Notes: generated by a model not told the origin, from the letters alone. DNA of 64,000 bases from DAISVY01 sp036826635 (GCA_036826635.1 DAISVY010000008.1:124001-188000); one strand, 5' to 3'. Counted from the first letter of the stretch, positions 34,473-42,784 are shown. Program-made: numbers and translations.

Positions 34473-35012
34473 TTACCCGGCGGTCTTGCCAGCCTTGGTC
34501 CGCACCTGTTCGTCGGAATAACGGATCCCTTTACCCTTGTAAGGCTCCGGCTTGCGGAACGACCGAATCTTGGCCGCCGCCTGGCCGACCATTTCTTTAT
34601 CCATACCCGAAATAATGATCTTACCCTGCTTGGGCGGCACCTCAATAGCTACCCCTTCCGGAGGGGTAAACACGATCGGGTGCGAATAGCCGAGATAGGC
34701 GATCAGATGACGCCCTTTCATCTCAGCCCGATAACCGACGCCCACAATCAGCAGCTCGCGAGTAAAGCCCTTCGAAACACCCTCGACCATATTAGCGATA
34801 AGAGCCCGGGTCAATCCGTGCAGGGCGCGGTGCTTTTTCTGATCCGAGGGGCGGGTCACCACGATTTGAGAACCGTCCAGCGCCGCAGTAATGTCGGGAT
34901 GGATATCCCGTTCGAGGGTTCCCTTCGGTCCGGTGACCTTGATATGGGAACCGTTTATTTCAACATTGGTTTTGTCCGGTACAACGACCGGGGCTTTGCC
35001 TACGCGCGACAT
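34473..35012 (-). CDS. rplF: 50S ribosomal protein L6
   Basis: A 179-residue protein with M-S-R-V-G-K-A-P-V, the internal L6 repeat and the C-terminal I-R-S-F-R-K-P-E-P-Y-K-G-K-G-I-R-Y. Near the sarcin-ricin loop. Confidence 0.97.
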   Translation of the reverse strand: MSRVGKAPVVVPDKTNVEINGSHIKVTGPKGTLERDIHPDITAALDGSQIVVTRPSDQKKHRALHGLTRALIANMVEGVSKGFTRELLIVGVGYRAEMKGRHLIAYLGYSHPIVFTPPEGVAIEVPPKQGKIIISGMDKEMVGQAAAKIRSFRKPEPYKGKGIRYSDEQVRTKAGKTAG

Positions 35013-35028
35013 TTTGACCTTCCTTAAA

Positions 35029-35430
35029 CTACCAGCACCTGAGCATAATCTCGCCGCCGATTTTCTTGCGGGCCGCCTCGAAATTGGTCATAATCCCGGA
35101 CGAAGTGGATACGACGGTCATACCCCGCGTATTGAACGTCGACAGGCGGACCTGTTCGGCGTTGAGGTACTTACGCAGACCGGGGCGGGAGACTCGTTCC
35201 AGGCCTTTTATTACCGGCTTATCACCGGCGCTGTAACGAAGATAGACGCGAAGTATCCCCTGTTTATTGTCAGGTAGCTCCATCACGTCGCGGATGAAAT
35301 TGTTCTCCTTGAGAATGCGAACAATTTCCTTCTTCAGTTTCGAGGCCGGGACATCCACAGCGGGCTTCTGGGCCTTCGAGGCATTTCGCACTCTCGTCAG
35401 AAGATCGGCGACCGGATCGGTCATACTCAT
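35029..35430 (-). CDS. rpsH: 30S ribosomal protein S8
   Basis: A 133-residue protein with M-T-D-P-V-A-D-L-L-T-R-V-R-N-A and the C-terminal S-T-S-S-G-I-M-T motif. In enterics S8 is the spc operon repressor acting at the rplE start; no obvious mimic was found here by eye. Confidence 0.97.
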   Translation of the reverse strand: MSMTDPVADLLTRVRNASKAQKPAVDVPASKLKKEIVRILKENNFIRDVMELPDNKQGILRVYLRYSAGDKPVIKGLERVSRPGLRKYLNAEQVRLSTFNTRGMTVVSTSSGIMTNFEAARKKIGGEIMLRCW

Positions 35431-35464
35431 AGATCACTTCTCCCAAACACCATTCTTATCCGTC

Positions 35465-35650
35465 CTACCAGCTGGCCTTGGTTACACCAGGCAGTTCGCC
35501 GGCAAGCGCCATCTCACGGAAGCAGATACGGCAGATCCCGAACCGGCGCATATACGCTCGCGGCCGTCCACAACGACGACAACGATTGTAATTACGAACG
35601 GCAAATTTAGGGGGCCGTTTCTGTTTCTCTATCAAGCACTTCTTGGCCAT
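35465..35650 (-). CDS. rpsN: 30S ribosomal protein S14, zinc-binding short form
   Basis: A 61-residue protein with zinc ligands C24-x2-C27 and C40-x2-C43 and the typical R-R-F-G-I-C-R-I-C-F-R-E-M-A. This is the short C+ form. Confidence 0.97.
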   Translation of the reverse strand: MAKKCLIEKQKRPPKFAVRNYNRCRRCGRPRAYMRRFGICRICFREMALAGELPGVTKASW

Positions 35651-35657
35651 TGTTCTC

Positions 35658-36197
35658 CTACTTGCGGAAGGGCATGCCCAATTCCGTCAACAGCACCTTG
35701 GCCTCATCATCGGTCCTGGCCGTAGTGGTCAGCGAAATGGTCATCCCGCGCACTTTATCTATCTTGTCGTAATCGATTTCCGGAAAAATCAACTGCTCCT
35801 TGAGCCCCAGATTGTAGTTGCCCCGGCCGTCAAACGACTTGGGACTGATGCCCCGGAAGTCACGAATACGAGGCATAGCCACGTTCACCAGGCGGTCGAG
35901 GAACTCGTACATGCGTTCACGCCGCAGAGTAACGGCGCAACCGATCGACATACCCTGGCGGAGCTTAAAATTCGATATGCTCTTGCGCGCCCGAGTAACA
36001 ACCGGTTTCTGGCCGGTGATCTGGGTAAGATCTTCCACGGCCGCTTCGAGAGCCTTGGGATTCTGGGTCGCCTCGCCCACCCCCAGGTTGATGGTAATCT
36101 TGCTCAACCGGGGAACTTCCATGATGGAAGAGTACTTGCCCTCTTTCATCAGTTTGGGGAGGATTTCATCGAAATACTTGTCTTTCAGCCTAGCCAT
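35658..36197 (-). CDS. rplE: 50S ribosomal protein L5
   Basis: A 179-residue protein from the ATG at 36197 (M-A-R-L-K-D-K-Y). A GTG three codons earlier has slightly better ribosome-site spacing, so the start is uncertain. Core I-T-I-N-L-G-V-G-E and K-S-I-S-N-F-K-L-R-Q-G are clear. Binds 5S rRNA. Confidence 0.96.
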   Translation of the reverse strand: MARLKDKYFDEILPKLMKEGKYSSIMEVPRLSKITINLGVGEATQNPKALEAAVEDLTQITGQKPVVTRARKSISNFKLRQGMSIGCAVTLRRERMYEFLDRLVNVAMPRIRDFRGISPKSFDGRGNYNLGLKEQLIFPEIDYDKIDKVRGMTISLTTTARTDDEAKVLLTELGMPFRK

Positions 36198-36212
36198 AGG
36201 ACACACTCTGCC

Positions 36213-36542
36213 TTAGATCTGTTCACCGGTGAGCCGGCTGTAACGGACCTTTATCTTCTTGCCGCTCTCGTCGATGGTTTTCTTCTTGACCCGAGTAGGC
36301 CTGTTGCCTCCGTCGAGCTGTACGAAAAGCGCCACGTTACTGATATGAATGGGACGCTCAACCTGAAGAATCCCGCCCTTGGGGTTGTTCTGCGTCGGTC
36401 GCTGGTGCTTTTGACGCATGTTGATTCCCTCGACCAGGATGGTATTCTCCTTGCGATTCACCGCCAGCACACGTCCCGTTTTCCCCTTGTAGGAACCGGA
36501 CCGAACGTATACCGTATCGCCTTTTTTAATCACTGAACTCAT
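36213..36542 (-). CDS. rplX: 50S ribosomal protein L24
   Basis: A 109-residue protein with the KOW motif D-T-V-Y-V-R-S-G-S-Y-K-G-K-T-G-R-V and E-G-I-N-M-R-Q-K-H-Q-R-P. Early assembly protein of the large subunit. Confidence 0.97.
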   Translation of the reverse strand: MSSVIKKGDTVYVRSGSYKGKTGRVLAVNRKENTILVEGINMRQKHQRPTQNNPKGGILQVERPIHISNVALFVQLDGGNRPTRVKKKTIDESGKKIKVRYSRLTGEQI

Positions 36543-36553
36543 ATCACTTTCCC

Positions 36554-36922
36554 CTATATCACTTCAGGAGCAAGCGAGACTATTTTCATAAAATGCTTGT
36601 CACGCAATTCACGCGCCACCGGACCAAAGATACGTGTTCCGCGCGGCTCTTTTTGCTCGTTGATAATAACCGCGGCATTGTCCGAGAAGCGAATTAACGA
36701 ACCGTCCTTGCGTCGAATGGGGGCTGTGGTTCGCACAACCACGGCCTTGCAAACTTCCGACTTCTTCACCGTACCGCCGGGGATGGCCTCTTTGACCGTG
36801 ACTACCACGATATCCCCGACCGAGGCGCGTTTTCTCCTGGAGCCGCCCAGAATGCGGAAGCACATGGCCCGTTTGGCGCCCGAATTGTCCGCCACCGAAA
36901 GAACTGTGTATTCCTGTATCAT
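36554..36922 (-). CDS. rplN: 50S ribosomal protein L14
   Basis: A 122-residue protein: M-I-Q-E-Y-T-V-L-S-V-A-D-N-S-G-A-K, then the C-terminal T-R-I-F-G-P-V-A-R-E-L-R. Part of the intersubunit bridge region and a binding site for silencing factor RsfS. Confidence 0.97.
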   Translation of the reverse strand: MIQEYTVLSVADNSGAKRAMCFRILGGSRRKRASVGDIVVVTVKEAIPGGTVKKSEVCKAVVVRTTAPIRRKDGSLIRFSDNAAVIINEQKEPRGTRIFGPVARELRDKHFMKIVSLAPEVI

Positions 36923-36961
36923 CGTCAGTCTTCCTTACCTAACCTCAAGCCGTAAAAAAGG

Positions 36962-37228
36962 CTACTTGGCTTTCTCCAGAATCTCCACCACGCGCCAGCG
37001 TTTCATCTTCGACAACGGTCTGGTTTCCATGACACGAACCAGATCACCCTTATTGGCGTCGTTCTTTTCATCGTGGGCGTGCAGTTTGGTTGATGTTTTG
37101 ACCGGCTTTTTGTACAGCGGGTGCTTGATTTGTCGGTCAACACGAACCACGACGGTCTTGTCCATACCGCTGGAAACTACCGTCCCGATGCGGACTTTTC
37201 TTCTGTTTCTTTGCGACAGCTCGCTCAT
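36962..37228 (-). CDS. rpsQ: 30S ribosomal protein S17
   Basis: An 88-residue OB-fold protein with R-I-G-T-V-V-S-S-G-M-D-K-T-V-V-V and H-P-L-Y-K-K. Order rpmC, rpsQ, rplN is standard. Confidence 0.97.
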   Translation of the reverse strand: MSELSQRNRRKVRIGTVVSSGMDKTVVVRVDRQIKHPLYKKPVKTSTKLHAHDEKNDANKGDLVRVMETRPLSKMKRWRVVEILEKAK

Positions 37229-37246
37229 CTAAGTATATCTCCCTGG

Positions 37247-37507
37247 TCACTTCTTCGCTTTTCCGGAGGCGCCGACCTGATCCAGAATGGACGTTCTGCT
37301 CTGGGCCAGTTTGCGGATACCCAGTTCATCTTCACGCAGCACGGTGTTGATTTGGGCGATTTCACGCCTGATGTGACGAAGGCGCAACGGATTATCGAGC
37401 GCCTTGAACGACCGGCGCATATTCAGATTAAACCGTTCTTCGTCCAGATCATGCTTTTTTTGCACGACCTCTTCGCGGGTCAACTCGCGCAATTCCTGAA
37501 TTCTCAT
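37247..37507 (-). CDS. rpmC: 50S ribosomal protein L29
   Basis: An 86-residue helical protein with R-E-L-T-R-E-E-V and L-R-H-I-R-R-E-I-A-Q-I-N-T. The family is usually 60-70 residues; here about 20 residues are added at the C-terminus. L29 lines the exit tunnel rim. It follows rplP by 2 bases. Confidence 0.95.
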   Translation of the reverse strand: MRIQELRELTREEVVQKKHDLDEERFNLNMRRSFKALDNPLRLRHIRREIAQINTVLREDELGIRKLAQSRTSILDQVGASGKAKK

Positions 37508-37509
37508 GA

Positions 37510-37932
37510 CTACACCGCCTCGGTTTCCGCTCGGGTTATGAACTTGGTCTTCAAAGGCAGCTTATTGGCCGCCAGACGGAGAGCCTCGCGGGCCAGTTGC
37601 TCGGACACACCCTGGATTTCAAAAAGGACGCGACCCGGCTTAATCACGGCTACCCAGTATTCCGGGGCACCTTTACCCTTACCCATACGAGTCTCGGCCG
37701 GCTTCTTGGTGACCGGCTTATCCGGGAAAATACGGATCCAGATCTTACCGCCACGCTTGATATGACGAGTCATAGCTACACGGGCAGCCTCGATCTGACG
37801 GTTGGTCATCCAGCACGGCTCAAGGGCCTTGAGTCCGAAGTCGCCGAAATCCACACTGGTGCCACCGCGAGCCTTGCCGTTCATCCGGCCACGCTGCACT
37901 TTCCGAAACTTTGTCCTCTTCGGCATTAACAT
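37510..37932 (-). CDS. rplP: 50S ribosomal protein L16
   Basis: A 140-residue protein from the ATG at 37932 (M-L-M-P-K-R-T-K-F), with GGAG 9 bases upstream. Core G-K-G-A-P-E-Y-W-V-A-V and R-I-F-P-D-K-P-V-T-K-K-P. Close to the peptidyl transferase centre. Confidence 0.97.
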   Translation of the reverse strand: MLMPKRTKFRKVQRGRMNGKARGGTSVDFGDFGLKALEPCWMTNRQIEAARVAMTRHIKRGGKIWIRIFPDKPVTKKPAETRMGKGKGAPEYWVAVIKPGRVLFEIQGVSEQLAREALRLAANKLPLKTKFITRAETEAV

Positions 37933-37962
37933 AGGCTTCTACTCCACACTCTCAAAATTGCC

Positions 37963-38886
37963 TCAGGCCTCTGATTTCCGGTTGTCAGTACCACCATCTT
38001 TTTCGGCGGGCCTGGTTGCCGGGCCGGAAGACTCGGGTTTGTCCGCCGAAAACTGAGCCGGAGCCTCGTTCGACATCGCATCAGGGCGACGTCCCCGAGG
38101 AGCCGGACCACGACGACCGGTTCGACGCAGCCGTCCACGCGGCCGCTTACGGGAATCGCCGCGCGCTCCTTCACGGGCACGACGCTCTCGGGCTGTCGGA
38201 ACTCCGGTTTCCGGGGTGCCTTCTTTTTTCTCCTCGTCACTGGCGTAGAAATCGCCCGCACTCATTATCTCCCCGCGGCATATCCACACCTTAATACCGA
38301 TACAACCATAAGTGGTGTGAGCCGTGGAAGTGGCGTAATCTATATCGGCCCTCAACGTATGCAACGGGACGCGACCATCCATGTACTTCTCGGAACGAGC
38401 AATCTCGGCCCCACCCAGACGGCCACCGCACTGAATCTTGATCCCCTCGGCGCCCATCTTCATGGTTGCGGCCAGAGCCTTCTTCATAGCCCGACGAAAA
38501 GACATACGGCCTTCAAGCTGCCGAGCGACGGAATCGGCGACCAGTTGTGAGTCGAGTTCCGGTTTCCTGACCTCGACGATATTCAGAAGAATGTCCTTCT
38601 TGGTGAGAAGCTGCAATTCCTCGCGCAGCTTGTCCACCTCCGCACCACGGCGACCGATCACGATGCCGGGCCGGGAAGTATGGATATCAATCGAAACCCG
38701 CTTGGAAGCACGGGAGATCAACACCTTGGCTATACCGGCGTTGTCCAGACGCTTCCGGATGTAGCGCTTGAGCATCATGTCTTCGTGCACCAGGTCGGCG
38801 AACTTACGGTCGGGAGCGAACCAACGACTGCTCCACGGCTTGATGATGCCCAACCGAAAACCGATGGGATGTGTCTTCTGTCCCAA
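37963..38886 (-). CDS. rpsC: 30S ribosomal protein S3 with long C-terminal extension
   Basis: A 307-residue protein starting at TTG with GAGGAG upstream. Residues 1-209 are the S3 body with the KH motif G-I-V-I-G-R-R-G and the C-domain R-A-D-I-D-Y-A. S3 is normally 205-240 residues; here residues 210-307 are a disordered-looking tail rich in Arg, Gly, Pro, Glu and Ser. S3 forms part of the mRNA entry site and has helicase activity there, so the tail would project near incoming mRNA. Confidence 0.95.
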   Translation of the reverse strand: MGQKTHPIGFRLGIIKPWSSRWFAPDRKFADLVHEDMMLKRYIRKRLDNAGIAKVLISRASKRVSIDIHTSRPGIVIGRRGAEVDKLREELQLLTKKDILLNIVEVRKPELDSQLVADSVARQLEGRMSFRRAMKKALAATMKMGAEGIKIQCGGRLGGAEIARSEKYMDGRVPLHTLRADIDYATSTAHTTYGCIGIKVWICRGEIMSAGDFYASDEEKKEGTPETGVPTARERRAREGARGDSRKRPRGRLRRTGRRGPAPRGRRPDAMSNEAPAQFSADKPESSGPATRPAEKDGGTDNRKSEA

Positions 38887-38938
38887 ATTTATCTCCTCGA
38901 AATAGCCATTCTATTCGCAGTTATCAGCTTCATCCCGC

Positions 38939-39736
38939 TCACTGGCCCCGCTTGGTGCCCTTCTGACCGGTACTTGTGGTCTTAACCGGCTGGACATTTT
39001 TGCCTTTGGTCGGGACCGGTTTTGCAACAGGCTTTCTTCCGCCTGCCGACTTGCGGCCTTTGGTAACCTTGGTTGTTTTTTTCTTTTTGGGCGTCGTCGC
39101 CTTCTTACTGTCGGCGGTACGCTTGGCGGCCGGTTTGGAAGGCGCCGCGGCTTTCGTGGCCGCCTCAGGGCGCGTTTCCAGATACACGCTCAAGTGGCAC
39201 GAACGCTTGCGAACGCGAAAAACCCGGCCCATCGACTGAAACCGAACACGCTTGGCCGTGGGCCCGGACATCACATCTATTTTCTTAACCCTGAGATCCT
39301 CGGGGTCGAGATTCGACGTCCCTTCCAGCGAAAGCTTATTGGCCACCGCCGCCTTAAGAGTCACGGCCAGATTATGAGCCGCAATCTTCGGCGTAAAATT
39401 GAGAATGTTCAGCGCCTTCTCGACGGGCAGACCCTGAACCAGATCAGCCACCTGGCGCATCTTGCGCGGCGAGATGCTCAAATAGCGCGAGCTGGCCGTC
39501 GGCGTCAGACGAGGAACGATCTGGGCCAGAGTTCTCCCGACCATGTCCTGAGTAATACGGACCCTGCGGTAACTCTCACCGTCGTAAATCGCCAGGGTAT
39601 GACCGACGAACTCCGATCTGACCTTGCTGCGGCGAGACCGCGTCTTGACGGCCTTATGCACACCGGCATCGTCAAGCGCTTTAATCTGGGCCAGAAGCTT
39701 ATCCCTGACCGGTCGTTCTTGTACTTCCTGAGCCAT
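38939..39736 (-). CDS. rplV: 50S ribosomal protein L22 fused to an N-terminal S19-like domain
   Basis: A 265-residue protein where L22 is normally about 110. Residues 82-187 are L22: S-S-R-Y-L-S-I-S-P-R-K-M-R-Q-V, then F-T-P-K-I-A-A-H-N-L-A and G-R-V-F-R-V-R-K-R-S-C-H-L-S. Residues about 7-78 match S19 instead: K-T-R-S-R-R-S, E-F-V-G-H-T-L-A-I-Y-D-G and T-Q-D-M-V-G-R-T-L. Over 48 aligned residues, 20 are identical to the intact S19 encoded directly upstream. Residues 188-265 are a Lys/Ala/Thr/Pro-rich tail. The start ATG lies 8 bases after the rpsS stop. L22 lines the exit tunnel; the S19-like part cannot occupy the S19 site of the small subunit while attached. Confidence 0.93.
   Translation of the reverse strand: MAQEVQERPVRDKLLAQIKALDDAGVHKAVKTRSRRSKVRSEFVGHTLAIYDGESYRRVRITQDMVGRTLAQIVPRLTPTASSRYLSISPRKMRQVADLVQGLPVEKALNILNFTPKIAAHNLAVTLKAAVANKLSLEGTSNLDPEDLRVKKIDVMSGPTAKRVRFQSMGRVFRVRKRSCHLSVYLETRPEAATKAAAPSKPAAKRTADSKKATTPKKKKTTKVTKGRKSAGGRKPVAKPVPTKGKNVQPVKTTSTGQKGTKRGQ
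39503..39718 (-). other. S19-like segment inside rplV
   Basis: Codes for residues 7-78 of the rplV product. Ungapped alignment with S19 residues 32-79 gives 20/48 identities, including S-R-R-S, F-V-G-H-T, the central Gly, M-V-G and L, with conservative changes at many other places. The match continues more weakly toward the N-terminus. Confidence 0.85.
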
Positions 39737-39744
39737 AGCTCACT

Positions 39745-40035
39745 CTACCCTTTCAACTGCGTGGTACGTTCGACCAGTTTGCCGCCGTGTCCACGGTAGG
39801 TCCGAGTCGGCGAAAACTCTCCCAGCTTATGCCCCACCATGTTCTCCGTCACATAAATCGGGATAAACTTGTTCCCGTTGTGTACGGCAAAGGTGTGGCC
39901 GACGAAATCAGGAGCGATAGTGGATCGGCGCGACCAGGTTTTGATAACCTTTTTGTCGTTGCGCTGGTTGAGCTTGTCAACCTTCTCCTGAAGTTTCGCC
40001 TCGATGAACGGACCTTTTTTCAATGATCGCGGCAT
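39745..40035 (-). CDS. rpsS: 30S ribosomal protein S19
   Basis: A 96-residue protein of normal length: M-P-R-S-L-K-K-G-P-F, I-K-T-W-S-R-R-S-T-I, F-V-G-H-T-F-A-V-H-N-G, M-V-G-H-K-L-G-E-F-S-P-T-R. It is complete and lies between rplB and rplV, so the organism keeps a normal S19 besides the S19-like domain in L22. Confidence 0.98.
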   Translation of the reverse strand: MPRSLKKGPFIEAKLQEKVDKLNQRNDKKVIKTWSRRSTIAPDFVGHTFAVHNGNKFIPIYVTENMVGHKLGEFSPTRTYRGHGGKLVERTTQLKG

Positions 40036-40050
40036 ATATACTCTCCCTGA

Positions 40051-40881
40051 CTACTTCGCTTTCTTGCGACCTTCCACCAGGTGATCGAGTGATTTGCGTT
40101 TACTTCTTGTCTTATATCCCTTGGTGGGTTTCCCCCACGGGGTACAGGGGTGACGTCCTCCCGAGCTTCGGCCTTCGCCTCCGCCCATAGGATGGTCGAC
40201 CGGGTTCATAGCTACACCACGGACGTGCGGTCGCCGACCGCGCCAGCGCGAAGAGCCCGCTTTACCCCAGATCACGTTCTTATGGTCGACGTTGCCGACC
40301 TGACCGATGGTGCCGAAACACTTACCGGAAACGGTTCGCACTTCGCCGGACGGCATTTTCAACGTAACTTTGCCACCCTCTTTAGCCACCAACTGGGCCA
40401 TGGAACCGGCCGAGCGCACCATCTGGGCGCCTTTACCGGGGCGCAACTCGATGTTGTGCACCATGGTTCCAAGCGGCATCCGCTGCAACGGCATGGCATT
40501 GCCAACACGGATATCGGCCTGTCCACCGGAAACGAGGCGGTCGTCTACCGCCACCCCGTCGGGAGCGATGATATAGCGTTTTTCTCCGTCAACGTAGTGC
40601 AACAATGCGATACGCGCCGACCGATTGGGATCGTACTCAATGGAAGCCACCCGGGCCGGAATATCGTGCTTGTTGCGCTTGAAATCCACAAGACGGTAGA
40701 AACGCTTGTGTCCGCCACCGCGATGGAAGGACGTAATTCGACCCTTGTTGTTGCGCCCCCCGGATTTTCGGACTGGTCGCAGCAATGCCTTCTCCGGCAC
40801 CGTCGAGGTAATCTCGTCAAAAGCCGGAACGGTGCGAAATCTCGACGACGGTGTGACAGGGCGGAATTTCTTAATAGCCAT
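40051..40881 (-). CDS. rplB: 50S ribosomal protein L2
   Basis: A 276-residue protein with the RNA-binding domain and the C-terminal G-V-A-M-N-P-V-D-H-P-M-G-G-G-E-G-R-S with the conserved His near the peptidyl transferase centre. Confidence 0.98.
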   Translation of the reverse strand: MAIKKFRPVTPSSRFRTVPAFDEITSTVPEKALLRPVRKSGGRNNKGRITSFHRGGGHKRFYRLVDFKRNKHDIPARVASIEYDPNRSARIALLHYVDGEKRYIIAPDGVAVDDRLVSGGQADIRVGNAMPLQRMPLGTMVHNIELRPGKGAQMVRSAGSMAQLVAKEGGKVTLKMPSGEVRTVSGKCFGTIGQVGNVDHKNVIWGKAGSSRWRGRRPHVRGVAMNPVDHPMGGGEGRSSGGRHPCTPWGKPTKGYKTRSKRKSLDHLVEGRKKAK

Positions 40882-40897
40882 AACGTCTCACCATACC

Positions 40898-41191
40898 CTA
40901 CATATTTTCGAACATGCCAATCGTCTGCTTGTCTTTCAATTGCACGATGGCTTTTTTCCAGGTCGATGTCTTCCCGGCATAGCGACCCATACGCTTTACT
41001 TTGCCCGGCATAATCATGGTCCGTACATCTCCCACCTTGACCTTGAAAGCCGTTTCGACAGCCTGCTTGATCGCACCCTTCGAGGCTCTTTTGTCAACCT
41101 CGAAGACATACTCGCTGAACGACTCTTTGAGACGGGAGGAACGCTCGGTAACGATGTGCCTCTTAATGATGAGGTGCGGATCCACGGTCAT
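40898..41191 (-). CDS. rplW: 50S ribosomal protein L23
   Basis: A 97-residue protein: I-I-K-R-H-I-V-T-E-R-S, F-E-V-D-K-R-A-S-K, then G-K-V-K-R-M-G-R. Docking site for trigger factor and SRP at the tunnel exit. Start overlaps the rplD stop (ATGA). Confidence 0.96.
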   Translation of the reverse strand: MTVDPHLIIKRHIVTERSSRLKESFSEYVFEVDKRASKGAIKQAVETAFKVKVGDVRTMIMPGKVKRMGRYAGKTSTWKKAIVQLKDKQTIGMFENM

Positions 41192-41811
41192 GAGAACACC
41201 TCCTGTACTTTTTCCAGACCGGAACGGGTAAACAGCACAAACTCGGCGTTGAGTACGTCGTAGCCATTGGCTGTTTCTGCCGGCCGATACTTGACCCCGG
41301 GCAGGTTACGGCAGGCCAGAGACAGGTTATCGTTTCTGTTGCCGTCAAGAATAAGGCACTTCTTGCCTTCCAGCTCAAGCTTGCCCAGCAGGTCAATCAT
41401 CCGCTTGGTCTTGATCTCGGGGAATTCCACGCGATCAACGACTTTGATCTTATCTGTTTTGGCCTTGTCGGAAAACACCGACTTAATAGCCAGACGCTTC
41501 ATCCTCTTGGGAAACCGCGGATCAAACTCTTTCGGATGAGGACCGAACACGGTTCCACCGCCATGCCACAGTGGCGAGCGAATAGTCCCGGCCCGGGCCC
41601 GACCGGTGCCCTTCTGACGCCAGGGCTTGCGACCGCCGCCGGTAACATCGCTCCGCGTTTTCGTAGAGGCGTTTCCCTGGCGCTGACGAGCCAGATAATT
41701 CACCACGTATTGATGAACTACGGCCTCGTTGGGTTCTATCCCGAACACGGCCTCGGCCAGTTCCACGGTGCCGATCTCGGCGCCTTCCTGGTTATATACT
41801 TTTACAGTCAT
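41188..41811 (-). CDS. rplD: 50S ribosomal protein L4
   Basis: A 207-residue protein from the ATG at 41811 (M-T-V-K-V-Y-N-Q-E-G), with the tunnel loop segment T-R-S-D-V-T-G-G-G-R-K-P-W-R-Q-K-G-T-G-R and W-H-G-G-G-T-V-F-G-P. In enterics L4 represses the S10 operon. Confidence 0.97.
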   Translation of the reverse strand: MTVKVYNQEGAEIGTVELAEAVFGIEPNEAVVHQYVVNYLARQRQGNASTKTRSDVTGGGRKPWRQKGTGRARAGTIRSPLWHGGGTVFGPHPKEFDPRFPKRMKRLAIKSVFSDKAKTDKIKVVDRVEFPEIKTKRMIDLLGKLELEGKKCLILDGNRNDNLSLACRNLPGVKYRPAETANGYDVLNAEFVLFTRSGLEKVQEVFS

Positions 41812-41823
41812 GCTCAACACTCA

Positions 41824-42453
41824 CTAACGGCTGCGATTGGACTTGCGGATTTTCACCAGCGAACCACGATGCCCCGGTACCGCTCCCCGGACCAGGATCA
41901 GGTTCTCTTCTCCGATCACCTTAACCACCGGCAGGTTAAAGACAGTCACGGTGTCTTTACCCATCCGGCCGGCCATGCGGGTACCCTTAAAAACCCGCGA
42001 CGGATAAGAAGACTGACCGATTGATCCCGGAGCACGCCAGCGGTCCGACTGACCGTGCGTCTTATTGGCTCCGGAGAACCCGTGTCGTTTCATACCGCCG
42101 GCAAAACCAAGACCACGGGACACACCGGTCACGTCGACCCGTTCACCTTCTTTGAAAACGTCAACCTTGAGTTCGGAACCGACTTCAAGGTCGCCCTCGT
42201 CGAAAGCGACTTCTTTCAAATACTGGGTAGGCTCGACTCCGGCCCGGGCAAACTGCCCCGCGAGAGGTTTGGTCAATCGCGATTTCTTACGTACACCAAA
42301 ACCGACCTGGTAGGCGTCGTAGCCTTCCTTCTCCACGGTTCGCTTTGCAATAACCGGACAGGGACCGGCCTCAATCACCGTACAGGGGATTGCCTCGCCG
42401 TCCTCGTTGAAAATCCGGCTCATGCCCAGCTTCTTACCAAGTATCTCTTTCAT
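41824..42453 (-). CDS. rplC: 50S ribosomal protein L3
   Basis: A 209-residue protein from the ATG at 42453 (GAGG upstream): M-K-E-I-L-G-K-K-L-G-M, then the central F-A-G-G-M-K-R-H-G-F-S-G and S-Q-S-S-Y-P-S-R-V-like loop reaching to the peptidyl transferase centre. Confidence 0.97.
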   Translation of the reverse strand: MKEILGKKLGMSRIFNEDGEAIPCTVIEAGPCPVIAKRTVEKEGYDAYQVGFGVRKKSRLTKPLAGQFARAGVEPTQYLKEVAFDEGDLEVGSELKVDVFKEGERVDVTGVSRGLGFAGGMKRHGFSGANKTHGQSDRWRAPGSIGQSSYPSRVFKGTRMAGRMGKDTVTVFNLPVVKVIGEENLILVRGAVPGHRGSLVKIRKSNRSR

Positions 42454-42466
42454 AGCCCTCAACCTG

Positions 42467-42775
42467 TCAGGTCTTTATCTCAACATCCACACCGGCCGGC
42501 AGATCAAGCTTCATCAGGGCATCGACCGTTTGCGGCGTCGATTCATAAATATCTATCAGGCGCTTGTGCACGCGAGTTTCAAACTGCTCACGGGACTTCT
42601 TGTCGACATGCGGAGATCTGAGCACGGTATAAACCGTCCGGCGCGTCGGCAACGGCACCGGTCCCACGATCCTGGCGCCCGTGCGCAGGACAGTGTTGGC
42701 GATTTCCTTAGTCGACCGATCCAGCGAATAGTGATCGTATGCTTTCAGCCTGATTCTGATTTTTTGTACGTCCAT
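42467..42775 (-). CDS. rpsJ: 30S ribosomal protein S10
   Basis: A 102-residue protein: I-R-I-R-L-K-A-Y-D-H, G-P-V-P-L-P-T-R, H-V-D-K-K-S-R-E-Q-F-E-T-R-V-H. Also NusE, partner of NusB in antitermination. Follows tuf1 by 17 bases. Confidence 0.97.
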   Translation of the reverse strand: MDVQKIRIRLKAYDHYSLDRSTKEIANTVLRTGARIVGPVPLPTRRTVYTVLRSPHVDKKSREQFETRVHKRLIDIYESTPQTVDALMKLDLPAGVDVEIKT

Positions 42776-42784
42776 TCCAGCCTA

